Positions 1 through 12,800 of a DNA stretch of 64,000 bases are shown piece after piece. The notes under the pieces are model-generated. The model ran no database searches. It was not told where the DNA came from and was given only the letters and a program-made list of their open reading frames with translations. Source of the stretch: Sabellastarte sp. h YS-2021 (Eukaryota > Annelida > Polychaeta > Sabellida > Sabellidae); assembly GCA_964017235.1 (NCBI GenBank), contig OZ024939.1, positions 44,122,241 to 44,186,240 of the forward strand, written 5' to 3'. Positions within the stretch are counted from its first letter, which is position 1. Every line of letters starts with the position of its first letter. A program made the translations under genes and the position numbers.

Positions 1-223
1 TTAAACAAAACCAAAGCAAATTACATATTAGCATTTCAAAAATATGTCTAGGAAGGACAAATAACATAGATTGACATAAATACCTTGATTGTAAAGGGGA
101 TTCTAGTGGCTTTCTACTAGTAAACACCCACCTACCAGTGAACGCCTGCCTTATATTTCTTTGTTGGAGATCAAGGTAAAATGTACATTTCCAGTTTGCC
201 GTAAAAATGTCCGATAATAGAGA

Positions 224-461
224 TACTGCCTTGCTACCAATTATCACCGGCTACCAATTATCGCCACCAGAAAATAAAACATTCATATTTCACTAATGGT
301 CATATATTTTGAAAGCTTTTTGTTGTGTATTTGTTCCATTCACTTTGGAAATAGTTTTACTTTATTTGCTTAACTTGGGATGCTACTTTGGTGGAGTTAT
401 ATCTATTTGAATTCTGTCTGGCGATAATTGGTACCCGGCGATAATTGGTAGCAAGGCAGTA
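224..461. mobile_element. TA-flanked MITE, copy 1
   Basis: A roughly 238-bp element with long terminal inverted repeats. The left end reads TACTGCCTTGCTACCAATTA and the right end is its complement (ATTGGTAGCAAGGCAGTA). Each end holds two spaced copies of the ACCAATTATCGCC-like motif. A second copy in the opposite orientation lies at 4200-4439, and a lone end at 63793-63815. It has no coding capacity. The TA at each edge fits a TA target-site duplication, as in Tc1/mariner-like non-autonomous elements; the superfamily is inferred. Confidence 0.75.
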
Positions 462-479
462 TATTATGAAAATGGGCAT

Positions 480-1103
480 GGCTGCGGTACGGTAAAACCG
501 TTTCGTAGAAAATATGCTGCAGTACGGATTGCTGTACTCTAGAACTTTGTCTCGAGTTCGATTTCAGTAACAATTGTTTTCATTGGTTAATTGAATTAAT
601 CACGTTTGCAGACGAAAAAAAAAATAGACTGGTTGTCTATATCTCCCATGTGTAAAATATGGCAGGAAATACCCATCTTACCCTAATATTTTCTTAAGTC
701 TGTGTGTGCAAGTACTAGCATTTGATATTCTATTTGTAAAATATTGCTAGAAAACATCAACTAATTGAGGTAAGAGTGTCTCGAGTGAGGTTTCAGTAAC
801 ATATTATTTCATTGGTTAATTAAATTAATCACGTTTGCAGACGAAAAGTAGACTGGTTGCCTAGATCCTCTGTAAAATATGGATAGAAGCCCCATCGTGA
901 CCCCATATTTCCTTAAGTCTCCGTGCGCAAGAACTAGCATTTGATATTCTATTTGTCAAATATTGTTAGAAAACTATCATTAGAAGGTGCGGTAAGAGTA
1001 AAACATTTAACCGCACTCGAGTCAGTTTGCTGGAATACAGCAAATGAATGCTACCGTACTGTAGAATTTCTGCTCGAGTGCGGTGTTTTACCGTACTCCA
1101 GCC
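480..1103. mobile_element. Terminal-inverted-repeat element with internal duplication
   Basis: The left edge (GGCTGCGGTACGGTAAAACCG-like, about 479-500) is complementary to the right edge (CGGTGTTTTACCGTACTCCA, 1081-1100). Inside lie two diverged direct copies of a roughly 220-bp segment (about 549-778 and 779-985). Both carry the landmarks TTTCAGTAACA, CATTGGTTAATT and AATCACGTTTGCAGACGAAA. No protein is encoded. Confidence 0.55.
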
Positions 1104-1746
1104 ACGTCGTCTGAAAATATAAAGCTTTAAAACAAATGTAGCAACATGCACCTCAGTTATTAACTGTAGCGCCTATCATTTGACAATCTGTTGGTAGAAG
1201 AATAAAATATAAAGCTGTTAATATAACTTAAATGGCTCGACTTTCAATATATGAACTTCAGCATAGGCGTTTACTGGTAGAATGCCACTAAAAGAAGCAG
1301 GAACCTATTGACTGGGCGATAATATAAGAATAATCCATATCTCGCATATTATACATTATACTCTTCAAAATATTACAAGCATCCTTACATGCAAGTTGTT
1401 CTGTTGCAAAAACTTTAAAACTGCTAATAATGCTTGCTTATCCATGCCCGTATTGACAGAACAACTTTGTTGACTGCCAGACGACGCCATTTTTGAAAGT
1501 CACAAAATTACTAGTAATTGTTCCTTTTTCCCACTCGATTTCTTTTCCCCCCTCAGACTTGCTGCAAGTTTAATATCAAGAAGTCAAAGATGGTGTTTAA
1601 TGTCACCTCCAAAAGCATATTTGAATAAGTATCCAGCAATGTTATTTGCGACAGACATAAATTCTGCCAAAGTAAATTCTTAAAACTAGGTTCTAGTTCT
1701 TATGCTCAGCAATATTACAAAGGAATAGCCTTCTCTTTCAAAAACA

Positions 1747-1902
1747 CTCTGGGCCTCACATCTCTCAGATCAGTGTTTAAATCCAGGCCTGACCTCATGT
1801 GGGAAAGTTGGTAGTTGCTTGCCATTGGTTGGCAGTTTACAATACAGAACCTTGGCCAACTGTATGTACTGATTTCTGCTGCTCTTCCAACTACCCACCA
1901 CA
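1747..1902 (+). mobile_element. tRNA-derived SINE, family 1 (5'-truncated copy)
   Basis: Matches the SINE copies at 42506-42741 and 60721-60902 through a B-box-like GATCAGTGTTTAAATCC and the shared body GTGGGAAAGTTGGTAGTTGC ... CAGAACCTTGGCCAACTGTA. The A-box region is eroded. Confidence 0.6.
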
Positions 1903-1955
1903 ATGAAAATTTGAGATAGAAAATTCAGTTGTTGCTTTCTGGTGACCTAAGGCCT

Positions 1956-3082
1956 GGGGCGGATTTCATGAAAGGTCTCAGACTTAGCCCAGTCTCAGGC
2001 TGAGCCACTGGCTCAAATCTGAGCCTTTTGGCTAAGCTAAGTTGAGACCAAGCTTATCAAACAACCACAGCAGTTTTCTGTGTCATGTGACCATTTTTTG
2101 TAGTCAAAATATTCTACTGATAACATATATGTTCCTTGTTTGACACATAATATCTCTGGTCAAAAACCGTTTTGCAATGGGAAACCTTGTAAACATGTAA
2201 AAACACCCAAAGACTACTTCAGGGGGGTTGGTTTATATACTTGTACCCTATTTTCAGCTATTTCAAATTTTGAAGTGAAGAAAGAATTATGGCGGCCATA
2301 TTTGAGCCTTTGTTTACAAAACTTAAGCCCACTTTCTACCAGTCTCAACATTTGAGCCAGTGGCTCAGCCAAAACTGAAACTGAGACCTTTTGTGAAATC
2401 CATTAAGACTGAGCCCATGGGCTCAAGTAAAATACTCCAATAATTTGACACAAAAGTCTCAAGTTTGAGTCTGAGACCGGGCTCAGACCTTTCGTGAAAT
2501 CTGCCCACGAAAGGTCTCAGACTTAGCCCAGTCTCAGCCTGAGCCACTGGCTCAAATCCGAGCCTTTTGGCTCAGCTAAGTCTTTGTCTCAAATGGTTTT
2601 CACAGAAGGGGTCTCAGTTGAGACCAAGCTTATCAAACAACCACAGTGGTTTTCTGTGTCATGTGACCAATTTTTGTAATCAAAATATTCTGCTGATGAC
2701 ATATATGTTCCTTGTTGGACACATAATATCTCTGATCAAATACCATTTTGCAATGGGAAACCTTGTAAACATGTAAAAACACCCAAAGACTACATCAGGG
2801 GGTTGTTTTATATACTTGTACCCTATTTTCAGCCATTTCAAATTTTGAAGTGAAGAAAAAATTATGGCTGCCATATTTGAGCCTTTGTTTACAAAACTTA
2901 AGCCCACTTTCTATCAGTCTCAACATTTGAGCCAGTGGCTCAGCCAAAGCTGAGACTGAGACCTTTTGTGAAATCCACTAAGGCTGAGCCCATGGGCTCA
3001 AGTAAAATATTCCAATAATTTGAGACAAAAGTCTCAAGTTTGAGTCTGAGACCGGGCTAAGACCTTTCGTGAAATCCGCCCC
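1956..3082. mobile_element. Foldback element family F, two joined copies
   Basis: Copy 1 (1956-2506) begins GGGGCGGATTTCATGAAAGG. Copy 2 (2507-3082) ends in the complement, CCTTTCGTGAAATCCGCCCC. The two are near-identical in the middle (AAGACTACTTCAGGGGG, GGAAACCTTGTAAACATG). The ends are built from short imperfect repeats of TCTCAGACTTAGCC and its complement, so each arm can pair with the other. Relatives lie at 34679-35037, 59423-60098 and, decayed, 32927-33600. No open frame of note. Confidence 0.7.
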
Positions 3083-3599
3083 TGGATTGCTTTTCTTCCA
3101 TCCTTTCAGCTATCCATAATGATTTGACCATGCTGTTGGATGTGGCCTATATGATGCATGTTTTAAAAGCAATGTTAAACCGAAATCACTCAATTAATCA
3201 AGCAGTCAGTTTATATTGAGATGTATGTAATTTATTGCAGGGATTGTAGTGCAATGCTATTTCAATGTATTAAGTCAGAAAATAGCCATATATTGGTGCA
3301 AAACCACCATGAATACGGCAATGTCACTCAGAATTAGAACAGGCTTTGAATTTAAATTTCAAAGTTTGGAGTTTTATGTCCAATAACCGTTCTATACAGT
3401 TGTATGGAATTGCATATTTCCTCAAAATATTCCATTTCACTTCTTAAATATACGTTAAAATAGCAATTCTATACCAGCACTTAAACATAGATAATATCAA
3501 AGCAAAAAAATGGTACTTTTTCCTTACACAAACCTAAATTTTACAATTTCTTGAATACATTAATATCAATTTACCATGTTATAAGAAACAGAATAATAT

Positions 3600-3779
3600 T
3601 TCGGTTTGGGGCATTGGGTTTTAGCACGATCTTTCATTGGAAACAACCGTCAACGAACATACAGAGATCCTGAGGGACACGTTTCGAACGATGCCACGTA
3701 ATCGGCCATATTGAAAACGGCTGGACATTTCCTCTTGTTTTGAATATAATAAACTCGGGATTTACTACGGTTATTTAAG
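3600..3779 (+). promoter_or_regulatory. Probable promoter and 5' UTR of the GRASP gene
   Basis: This 180-bp stretch directly precedes the GRASP start codon. It is less AT-rich than its surroundings, has several CG dinucleotides, and holds GGCCATATTG at 3702-3711, which resembles a YY1-type initiator. The transcription start cannot be fixed from sequence alone. Confidence 0.3.
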
Positions 3780-3842
3780 ATGGGAGGCTCTCAAAGTTCC
3801 CCAATACCCGGAGGGGGTACAGAGGGTTACCATGTACTTCGG
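3780..3842 (+). CDS. GORASP2: GRASP exon 1 (residues 1-21)
   Basis: ATG at 3780 in context TTTAAGATGG, and the GRASP N-terminus with a Gly2 lipidation site. It ends in phase 0 before donor GTTAGT. Confidence 0.93.
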
Positions 3843-6800
3843 GTTAGTTATTTACAGATGTACTTATCCAGTTATGGACTTTCGGTCTACCAAGTCAATG
3901 GATACGTCATGATACCGCAGCTCATCATTTCTTACAATGTTGTTTGACGGATTTACTCAGTAACATGATTTTTCAAGATCGTAATGTGATAGTAACAACT
4001 TTCCATCACTTATTTCTGTACATTTTTGGTAAAAGTCACATCAGAATTGTCCACTTTAAATTAAAAAAAATTACAAAATTGCAACAGACATCCTTCAATG
4101 CCATATTTTACAATTGTAATTGCTCATGTTACTGATCCAGTAACCAAACATAAGATCATGTCATGAAATGCTAAATAAAAAAATACAGTGGGGTCACGTT
4201 ACTGCCTTGCTACCAATTATCGCCGGGTACCAATTATCGTCAGACAAAATTCAAATAGATATAACTTGACCAAAAGTACATATCCCAAGTCTAGCAAATA
4301 AGGTAAAACTATTTCAACAGTGAATAGATCAGATACACCATGAAAAGCTTTCAAAATGTGTGGCCATTACTGAAATATGAATGTTTTATTTTCCGGTGGC
4401 GATAATTGGTACCCGGCGATAATTGGTAGCAAGGCAGTAGCGAATGGGACATCCATTGCGAATAACAATCTACCATAACATTAAAACATTTGATGGCAAG
4501 TAGACATGGTTACCTCGACACTTTGTGTGTAGACCCATGGTATGACCCACCCCCACCCCGACACCAACTGGAGATTTCACTTGAAACACAGATCATATTA
4601 ATGTGTTTACACAAGGATTCCCACAATTATTTTCTCACATTTCCCTCACCATGCAAGCAACATTGAGTAAATAAAATTTTCCCATTGTCAATGTTTTTCT
4701 TGAAGATTTAAAAAAAGCATTGAAAATGTTCTATAATTGTAAAGTTGGTCAAAAATAATATTTCACATTCTCTGGGTCCATGGATTAATATCAGTTGTTT
4801 ATAAATATATAGAACCCAATATAATCATTTTTTATTCAACCGGAGGATATTTTATCAATTGCCAGTTTTATGTAGGGTCGTGGCACGGCCGTACACATAA
4901 GTAAAGTAGAGCTGAGGTAACCACATCCAGACAGCAGGGGCTCAGGGTTTGCCACTGGTTGGACCATCATTCATTATTTTATAAAATAGAATAAGCAGGG
5001 TGTTGGAAACCTGTGCCCCTGCTGACCATTGTTGAAGACAATACTGTTAGTGAAAAAGGTTGTCTTCATATTTGCACCATTGATGCAATTCATATGCAAA
5101 TAGTTTATAACACAGAGAAATTAAAAGTTCTTCCTATTTGTTGGCCATTATTGTAGACTAGGAAATACAGAAAATATGATTGCACAGAATTCCTCAAATA
5201 AATTAATAATATATGTTGAATATATGACACAAGAATGCAAAGAAGTAACAAAAATATCCCTAATACAAGCATGCATTTTTTGTTGGAGCATGGCACTAAA
5301 TTTAACAGCTTCCATTGTGTTACAGGTCCAGGAAAATTCCCCTGGTTCCAGGGCAGGCCTGGAGGCTTTCTTTGATTTCATAGTGTGCATTGGCAACACA
5401 CGACTGGTAAGATTTCTCATGTCGCTTTTGTTTTATGTCCATCCCAAGTACTCTTCCAAGTAAATGAGGGAATCAAAAGGGTTGTCTCTCAGTATGCTTG
5501 GAATGATTTCCTAAAAGTGATCTCTAAAGTATATCCCAAGTGCTGGATAAAACCCTTAAGATCGAGATTTTATACACATATTCTGTTGAATAAATTAGCT
5601 ACCAAGCTTGAGTGTTTTATTTTCTAAAATTGATTATTTTTTTTAACCATAACTCTGTTCTTTAGAAACTGTACAAAAGTGACGCATTTCCTGTTTAAAA
5701 GTTAAACACTTCTGCGTGTAGACCAATATAGTGAAAATTCCTATATTTTAGTCGAAAGGATTACTTATTCTCAGTAGGAACCCATTATCTCGTAATAGGC
5801 CCAGAAATATGATCTCTCTCTGTGTTATTTTATTTCATAATCACTTTAATCAGTGACTTAAAGGCAGTGTCAAATCAAGGAGATAAACAATTACTGTGGC
5901 AGAGATCCCAAAAGGAAAGAAGAGACCAACTGCTCCTGAGTCCTGAAAAGTAGAGACCCCGTTATGACCATCTATCAGACTAGGTAGAGCTGGTAAAATC
6001 TTGAGCATATGAGTTTATGTCAAAGAGGGCAGCATTGAATTATTTCCAGTATTCTGATCTGCTTAAATATTGGCAGTTTTCAGAACATTCCAAAACAAAT
6101 TTATTGTAGAAAGGTAGTGTGAACAATATAGTTGTGTTCATCTTGTGAGTGAAAAGTTGCAGGTTTGAATCCATGGAAGCAGAATACTCTTTTATAATCC
6201 TGTTGCTTTGTAGAACCAGGACAATGAGACACTGAAGGACCTGCTGAAAGCCAATGTGGAGAAGCCAGTAAAGATGCTGGTGTACAGCAGCAAGGACCAG
6301 AAAGTGAGGGAAGTGGAGCTCACTCCCAGCCACAATTGGGGAGGACAGGGCTTACTGGGAGTCTCTATAAGGCAAGGGAATGGCTTAGATTTTTTTAAAA
6401 CAGACATGATGAGATGTAGTTTTAACTTTTTGTTAAGTATTAGTTGATTTAGGAAGAGGTTAATATAATGTACCTAAAGTCCACTTTCCAATGAAATATT
6501 TTTTGTTACCTGCTATATATATATATTTAAGTAGAAGTACAATATAAAACATTTGGTTAAAAAATATAACTCTTTTAGATAACTAATAGTAATAACTGAA
6601 TGGTCTCTTCATATGTGAGATATCTTCTTGTGTAACTTATTAAACCTTTGTCTTTCCTATCTAGGTTTTGCTCATTTGAAGGTGCCAATGAAAATGTGTG
6701 GCATATACTGGTAAGTGAAATACTTTGATAATCATTGTTTCAGTGTTATAGCTGATAAAGTAAATGGTATTTAAATTCTGTCTCAGCCTTTCGAAGAATT

Positions 6801-9800
6801 CTTAATGTTTCAGTTTGTAATAAATGTATTTGTCAATACTGCTTTATTGAATATCTATAAACCAGTAATTTAAAGTTTGTTTTCTTTATATTAAATTTAT
6901 CCCCATTTTAAAGTTAAATTCCTAATTTTAATTAATGTCAATTCAGAAAGTGTTTAGATTAAATATTTAGTTAAATGTGTTACCTCAGGCATTGAAGAAT
7001 ATTGTTCCTTTAAACAAAATTGCATAACTGTAAGGTAGTAAAATGTCCCTAATGAGTCATTTAGTGAAGGTGTGACTGTTGTCCTGTTAGTATGAATATC
7101 GCCATTAAATATCTGAACTTGGTTAACTGTGCAAGGTCTGTTGACCACCTCCAGCGTAATTTAACAAAGAAGATAAATCAGACAGACCATTGGTTAGTCT
7201 CAAGTTCCATGTGTTCAAAATTGAAAGGTGAAAAAATATATAATATAAATATACAAAGTATAAAAACATAGAATGTATAAGTCTTGCCATCTGGGATGTG
7301 GATTTTTGATGGGGGAGATTTTCCAGCGCACCAATTTTTCTTTGCATTTTGTATGACTTGTAACTACAGGAGGTACAACCAGGCTCCCCTGCAGCTACTG
7401 CTGGCTTTATTTCCTTCAGTGATTACATCATTGGTGCAGACTCCGTGCTTTATGAGGTATGTGATCTATTTCCTGTTGTTAGCTCATTTAACATGTTTGT
7501 ACAGTCATTAGAGGTCCTCAGTGGCCCAGTGGTTAGCAAGTTTGGCATCTAATCACAGGCTGTCACCTCTGTGTGGTTCGAGCCCCACAGGAGGTAATGC
7601 TGTGAACCTGTCTCAAATTGACCCTGGCTGTTGAACAGGACGTAAAACCCCAAGTTTGACCTTTGTACAGTCATTAGTGTCTACAAGTGCATACTGAATT
7701 TTGGGACATTAATGTAAATGTAGTTTAGCTGATCCCCTTCAAGTAAAACTCTTAAAACTAGCTGGTGTTCACATTCATCTTCCATTGATACTTACATGGC
7801 CTAGAATTTACTGGTAGAACTTAAATAGTCGTTAGAGCTAAGACTAGTTGTGTGAACGGTAAACCGGTATACCGCATTTCGTTTCGTTTAGGTAGAAATA
7901 ACGAAATCCGCAAAGAATATTTAAGTACCGGTTATTGAAAACATCATTATATTAGGCTTTCTTCTGGTTAATATTTCGTCAAAACAACAAAGAACATATA
8001 TATTTGAGGAAATAACTTACATTTTCGCTTTATATTCATGGTAAATGAAGTTTACAAACTTCAAAATATCTCGCGAATGCATATTTCCTAGTGAGAATGT
8101 AGCTCATGTATGCTCGTGTAAAACTTTTTATCAAATCTCTGTAAACTTTCGAAATCCCAGATTTCATTCGGTTTCAAAGCCCCAAAAACCGATTTTTATT
8201 TTCAGAACCGGTCCGACCACTAGCTAAGACTATGGTTATGTTTAATAGATGTGAACTTTATAACTGAACTACTTATGAGATATTTGACTAAATTTATGGA
8301 TTTCTCCTATAAAGCAAACCATTTCTAGCACTTGTCGCCCTTTTCTGTGACAAGTGAAAGTAAAATACCATATTTCTGTTGAGGCTAATTTTCCATTGTC
8401 AAACTTTCTGTAGGGTAGAGGTGACACTGTTGTGGATATACAGGTAAACTTATGTGGGTTTTGGGGAACAGTTTACCCTCCATATTTCTGCTGGGAGAAT
8501 GTGGTCTCTTGATATACTGAGGTTATATTTCATCACTTTGCCCTCTGGGCATTGGGTTAAGGGTTACATAAATTATATTTCTGGGTTTACTTAGTTTTAA
8601 TGATCCATATAGTGTACTTTTTGACGGTTTATTGGAATCAAAGTATGCAAGACATATATACACATTTATATAACTGTATTTTACAACCACTTTGCACTGT
8701 GCAAAGTGTAAGGTTGTGGTAAAATAAATACAGTTGTTATATTATATACATTTTTCATTTCAACCACAGTTTCTTTTTATTTATCAATATGTTTATTATA
8801 TATTTTTTGAGAAAATATGTTTAGCCAAAAACCACAATTGTCTGTTTTTCCCATAAAGAATGCTTTGAATACCATTTATGACACTGCTTTGTACTTCAAA
8901 AGAGATATTTCGTTTAGATGAATACTGGTTCTGAAAGTACAGTATTTTGAAATGCTAAACATAGATTATTAGCAAATATTTAGTCTCACGTGGATTGTCA
9001 CTTCCCTGTTCAAATATTACATCTAAGATGTATACTTCTGATTTTGCAAAGGTTCCAATGACAGACAGTTGTGTGTAGTATTGTGGTGTTGTGAAATCTC
9101 TGATATTTCATTCTTGTTTCTACTTTTTGCAAGGTGGTTTTGGAGTAGGTATCGGTGAAATATATATGATGTTGTGTTAGGTGAAGGTTAATTGCTGGTA
9201 CTGTAGTACCAAATTCACCTCTCGCCTAAAGTCAGGGTTTCAACCTCTCCTGGGGGTTTGGATGTGGGGAAGTTATTGAAAGAATAACTGAAAACCATTT
9301 GTTATAATTGTCGTGGAGTTAACCCCACCAGTAAACTGCCAGTCATAAAATACAAAGCAGATTTAACATGGAATTTAACAGGAAAGCTGTTTTAAAACTT
9401 TTTTTCCCATTTGTAAAGTGGAAAAGCAGATTTAGTTGAACTGCATTAGTATCAGTTAACTAAAATCAGAAATCATATTTCTATTTTTATAGGACATCAT
9501 TTCAGGAGACAAAATATACACATTGTAGATTAATGGTCACACGGACCTCTTTAAGGAATTTTGCACTAAAACATGTGGAGTGTCTAAATTTTAAAATCTG
9601 TACAAAACCCAGTTGTTGGGTCTGTGAGAGTGATGGCATTTATAACAGACTGAGTTGAAGTTCCCTTACCTTTCAGGCAGAGGACCTCTTCTCACTGATT
9701 GAGACTCACGAGGGCAAGCCTCTGAAGCTCTATGTATACAACACAGACACCGACACTTGTAGGGAGGTCACCATCACCCCCAATGGGGCATGGGGAGGGG

Positions 9801-12800
9801 ACGGCAGGTAAGTCATGTGACGGACTGACCATAGTGCAAGCATGTCAAGTGATTTACTGACATAACTGGGTAAACAGGAGGGATTCAGTGATTTCCTTGT
9901 GATCTGCTTAATGCATAAGTCTACTGTTTATGACTGAAAAAGTACTCAGAAAGCGTAATTAAACTGCTATTTTTAATGAATTATCATGTGAAAAGCTAAA
10001 CCTGTGTACTTCTTTCCAGCAGAGTTCTTGACCTTCATGTTTACTACCAAATTGCTGGACATGTATTGATCGATGGACTTCACCTCCTCTGCATTGCTTG
10101 TATTTCTGTATCTTGCAGTCTTGGTGCAGGCATTGGGTATGGCTACTTACACAGAATCCCTACCAAATCCCCAGGGGTGGGGGAAGGGCAACCTGCTGTC
10201 CCTACAACCGGAAGTGCCTGGCCGGCACCCCCTCAACAAAGTACACCAGCGCCACCTGCTGGTGGCCAAACCACAAACCCAGACGGCTTCTCTGAGGTAA
10301 ACCTGAGCAGTAGTCCAGCAGTACCAGGTCAGAGCCCAGCAGCCAGTGTTCAGCAGGGGATGGCTAATCTCAGCATCACCTCGAGTGTGGCCAGTCCACT
10401 ACAAGCAGGTCAGTGGAGAAATACTTGTCTAGATGTGATATAATTTTACTCTTAAACATTAGTTAGGGGGTGGGGATGGGTTTACATTCCTTACTCAGTA
10501 ACCTAGTGGTTGACAGGTTTGGTATCTTATCACTTTTGTGTGGTTTGACTCCCACAAGTGATGGTGCTGAGGGGCTATCCCATTATTTCACTGTTTATAA
10601 CTCAGCTAGGTATTTTTTCAGTAGGCACACTCAGCCATATTGGGTACCAAGGCCAATAATAACTAGGTACCCTTTGGTACACGTAGTTGAGAGCGACTAC
10701 CTTGTGTCAAGGCAGTCTGGATTTTTCTCCAAGGGTTTAGTTTGTGATTGAGCCCATGACCTTCAGATCTCAAGTCAAATACTTTGACACTTGGGCTGTG
10801 GAGATTAATATCAGAAGGGATGAAAATGGGAGTCTTTCTGTGTATGTTTTTCATATAATCTGGTGAATATCCATGTATGTAGCTGTGTGAGGTTAATATG
10901 ATATAATGTATTTCTCTTCAGGTCAGCCAACCATCCCTGTGTCTAGCAGTCAGTCAGCGTCTCCACTGCCACCTGTATCCACAGGTGTGAGTCCTTCTCC
11001 AGGTAAGTAACACCAGTAATAGGGGAGTCAAACAGCGTTCTCAATAATGTAATGTAAGTTATAAGCTTAGTGTTGACTGTTAATGAATAAAAGGCAAAAC
11101 TTGCATATTTAACTAGCTTACCGACTGCTGCATCACCAGAGCAGCGAGTTCAAAGGTCACAGAGGTAGTCCTGGGCTTCCACTCGGGCATCACTTTACCT
11201 TTGTGTTTTTTTGTCTGTTTACATGCCGTAATTCAACATTCAGTGGGGCAGATGTACTGTTACATTTTATTGGTTCATAAAATAAGCAATAATCTTGAAG
11301 CCAGTCTATGTCTCTCTACATCAAAACTACACCCTCCAGTGATAAAAAAACTGAACAAAAACTGAAAACGGAAAAAAAAAATGAAAAAATCGCTCTATCT
11401 CTTATTGAAATTGAAATTTTTCCCTTTTTCCATGGGACACTCCTGTACTACTCTGTGGGTACTACCCCCCCCCCCCCCCCCCTTTCCCTGCATCATGGAT
11501 GTATTAGCAGTGCCTTTAAGCAAGCAAACAAATTTGAAGGGTTGGAGTATAGAAGGTCAGAGGATTCCCATGTTGTGAGGTGCAACACACGGGTTGCCTT
11601 GTTTTGAAAACTGTACTCACTGTTTACAGACTCTCTGGGTGATTCTAATACTTTCTGTCTATCATTTCAGTGGTACCCATGAACCCTGCCCCTCTTGTAA
11701 GTGGTGCGAGTCCTCTGGGTATGCCTCAGATTGACCTAACCCGTATGCCCCTACCCCCAGGTGAGTCCAGATAAAATGTAGATTGTGTAAAATAGAGTAA
11801 AACTGAATGCAGTATGTCGTGTTTCAAAAAGTCTGCCCAGGGTCAATTAGAGCTTTTAATCTGATACTGTAAATGTCCTTAGTTTAAAATCAAGTGCAAT
11901 AGTTAGTGCAGTTAGACTATGAAAAAGTTTCACTGAAGAAAAATAGATTTGATCTGGTGAAACAAATGCTAAACAAGTTATGTCACTGAAACTACCAAGT
12001 GTTGCAAGCTTCACTTAAGAAAATCTTTTACTCATGAAATACTAAGTGTCGCAAATCACTAGAACTGAACTGAGTTGAAATTTGCACATATAGCACACAG
12101 TGGTATATAGAATAGTAAGTTAACGCCATATAAGTGGAATGAAACTGCAGAATGTATGTACTGGAAGTGTCTTCTGTTAAAATAAGCTATCTGTTAACCC
12201 CTTCGTGTATTCTGGTTTTATCCATTAAATTCATTACAAACCGGAAACCTTGAACCCTGTGCTAACTTCTCCCCTTACATTCCATAACTGAGAGTCAACA
12301 CTGTAACATGTGTTGTTATTGTACCATGAATTTCCAAGCTATTTCCTGGGTTATAACACTGATTTCACGTTTTACTCAGACAGCTTCTTCCAATTAACAT
12401 CTGCTCTAAAGGAGTTCAAAACTAACCCCTGGCTGATATATTGGGAAGAAGTTATGTGATAATATGAAACCCTGACCAGATGAATGTAAACCAGACTTAC
12501 AGAGGGTGACTTAAAACTTTCCAATATGGCGTCTCGGTTTAGCATTGCAGCTAATTTTTGCAGAGTTTAAGAAGCAGTAGTCTGATGAGGTGTACTGGTG
12601 GGATTGAAATGCTCCGTCTATTTCAATATCACACTCAATTGAGCTATGCATATCTATTGATATTGAACAATCATTTCAGCCTTAGAAAGTTAAAATCCAT
12701 TATTTTAGAGCTACTTGTATCTAAGTTACCAAAGTAGTTCTGTTGAAGTTATAACATGCATGATAAAACTTACCATGAATGTAATACATGAAAATAATTC

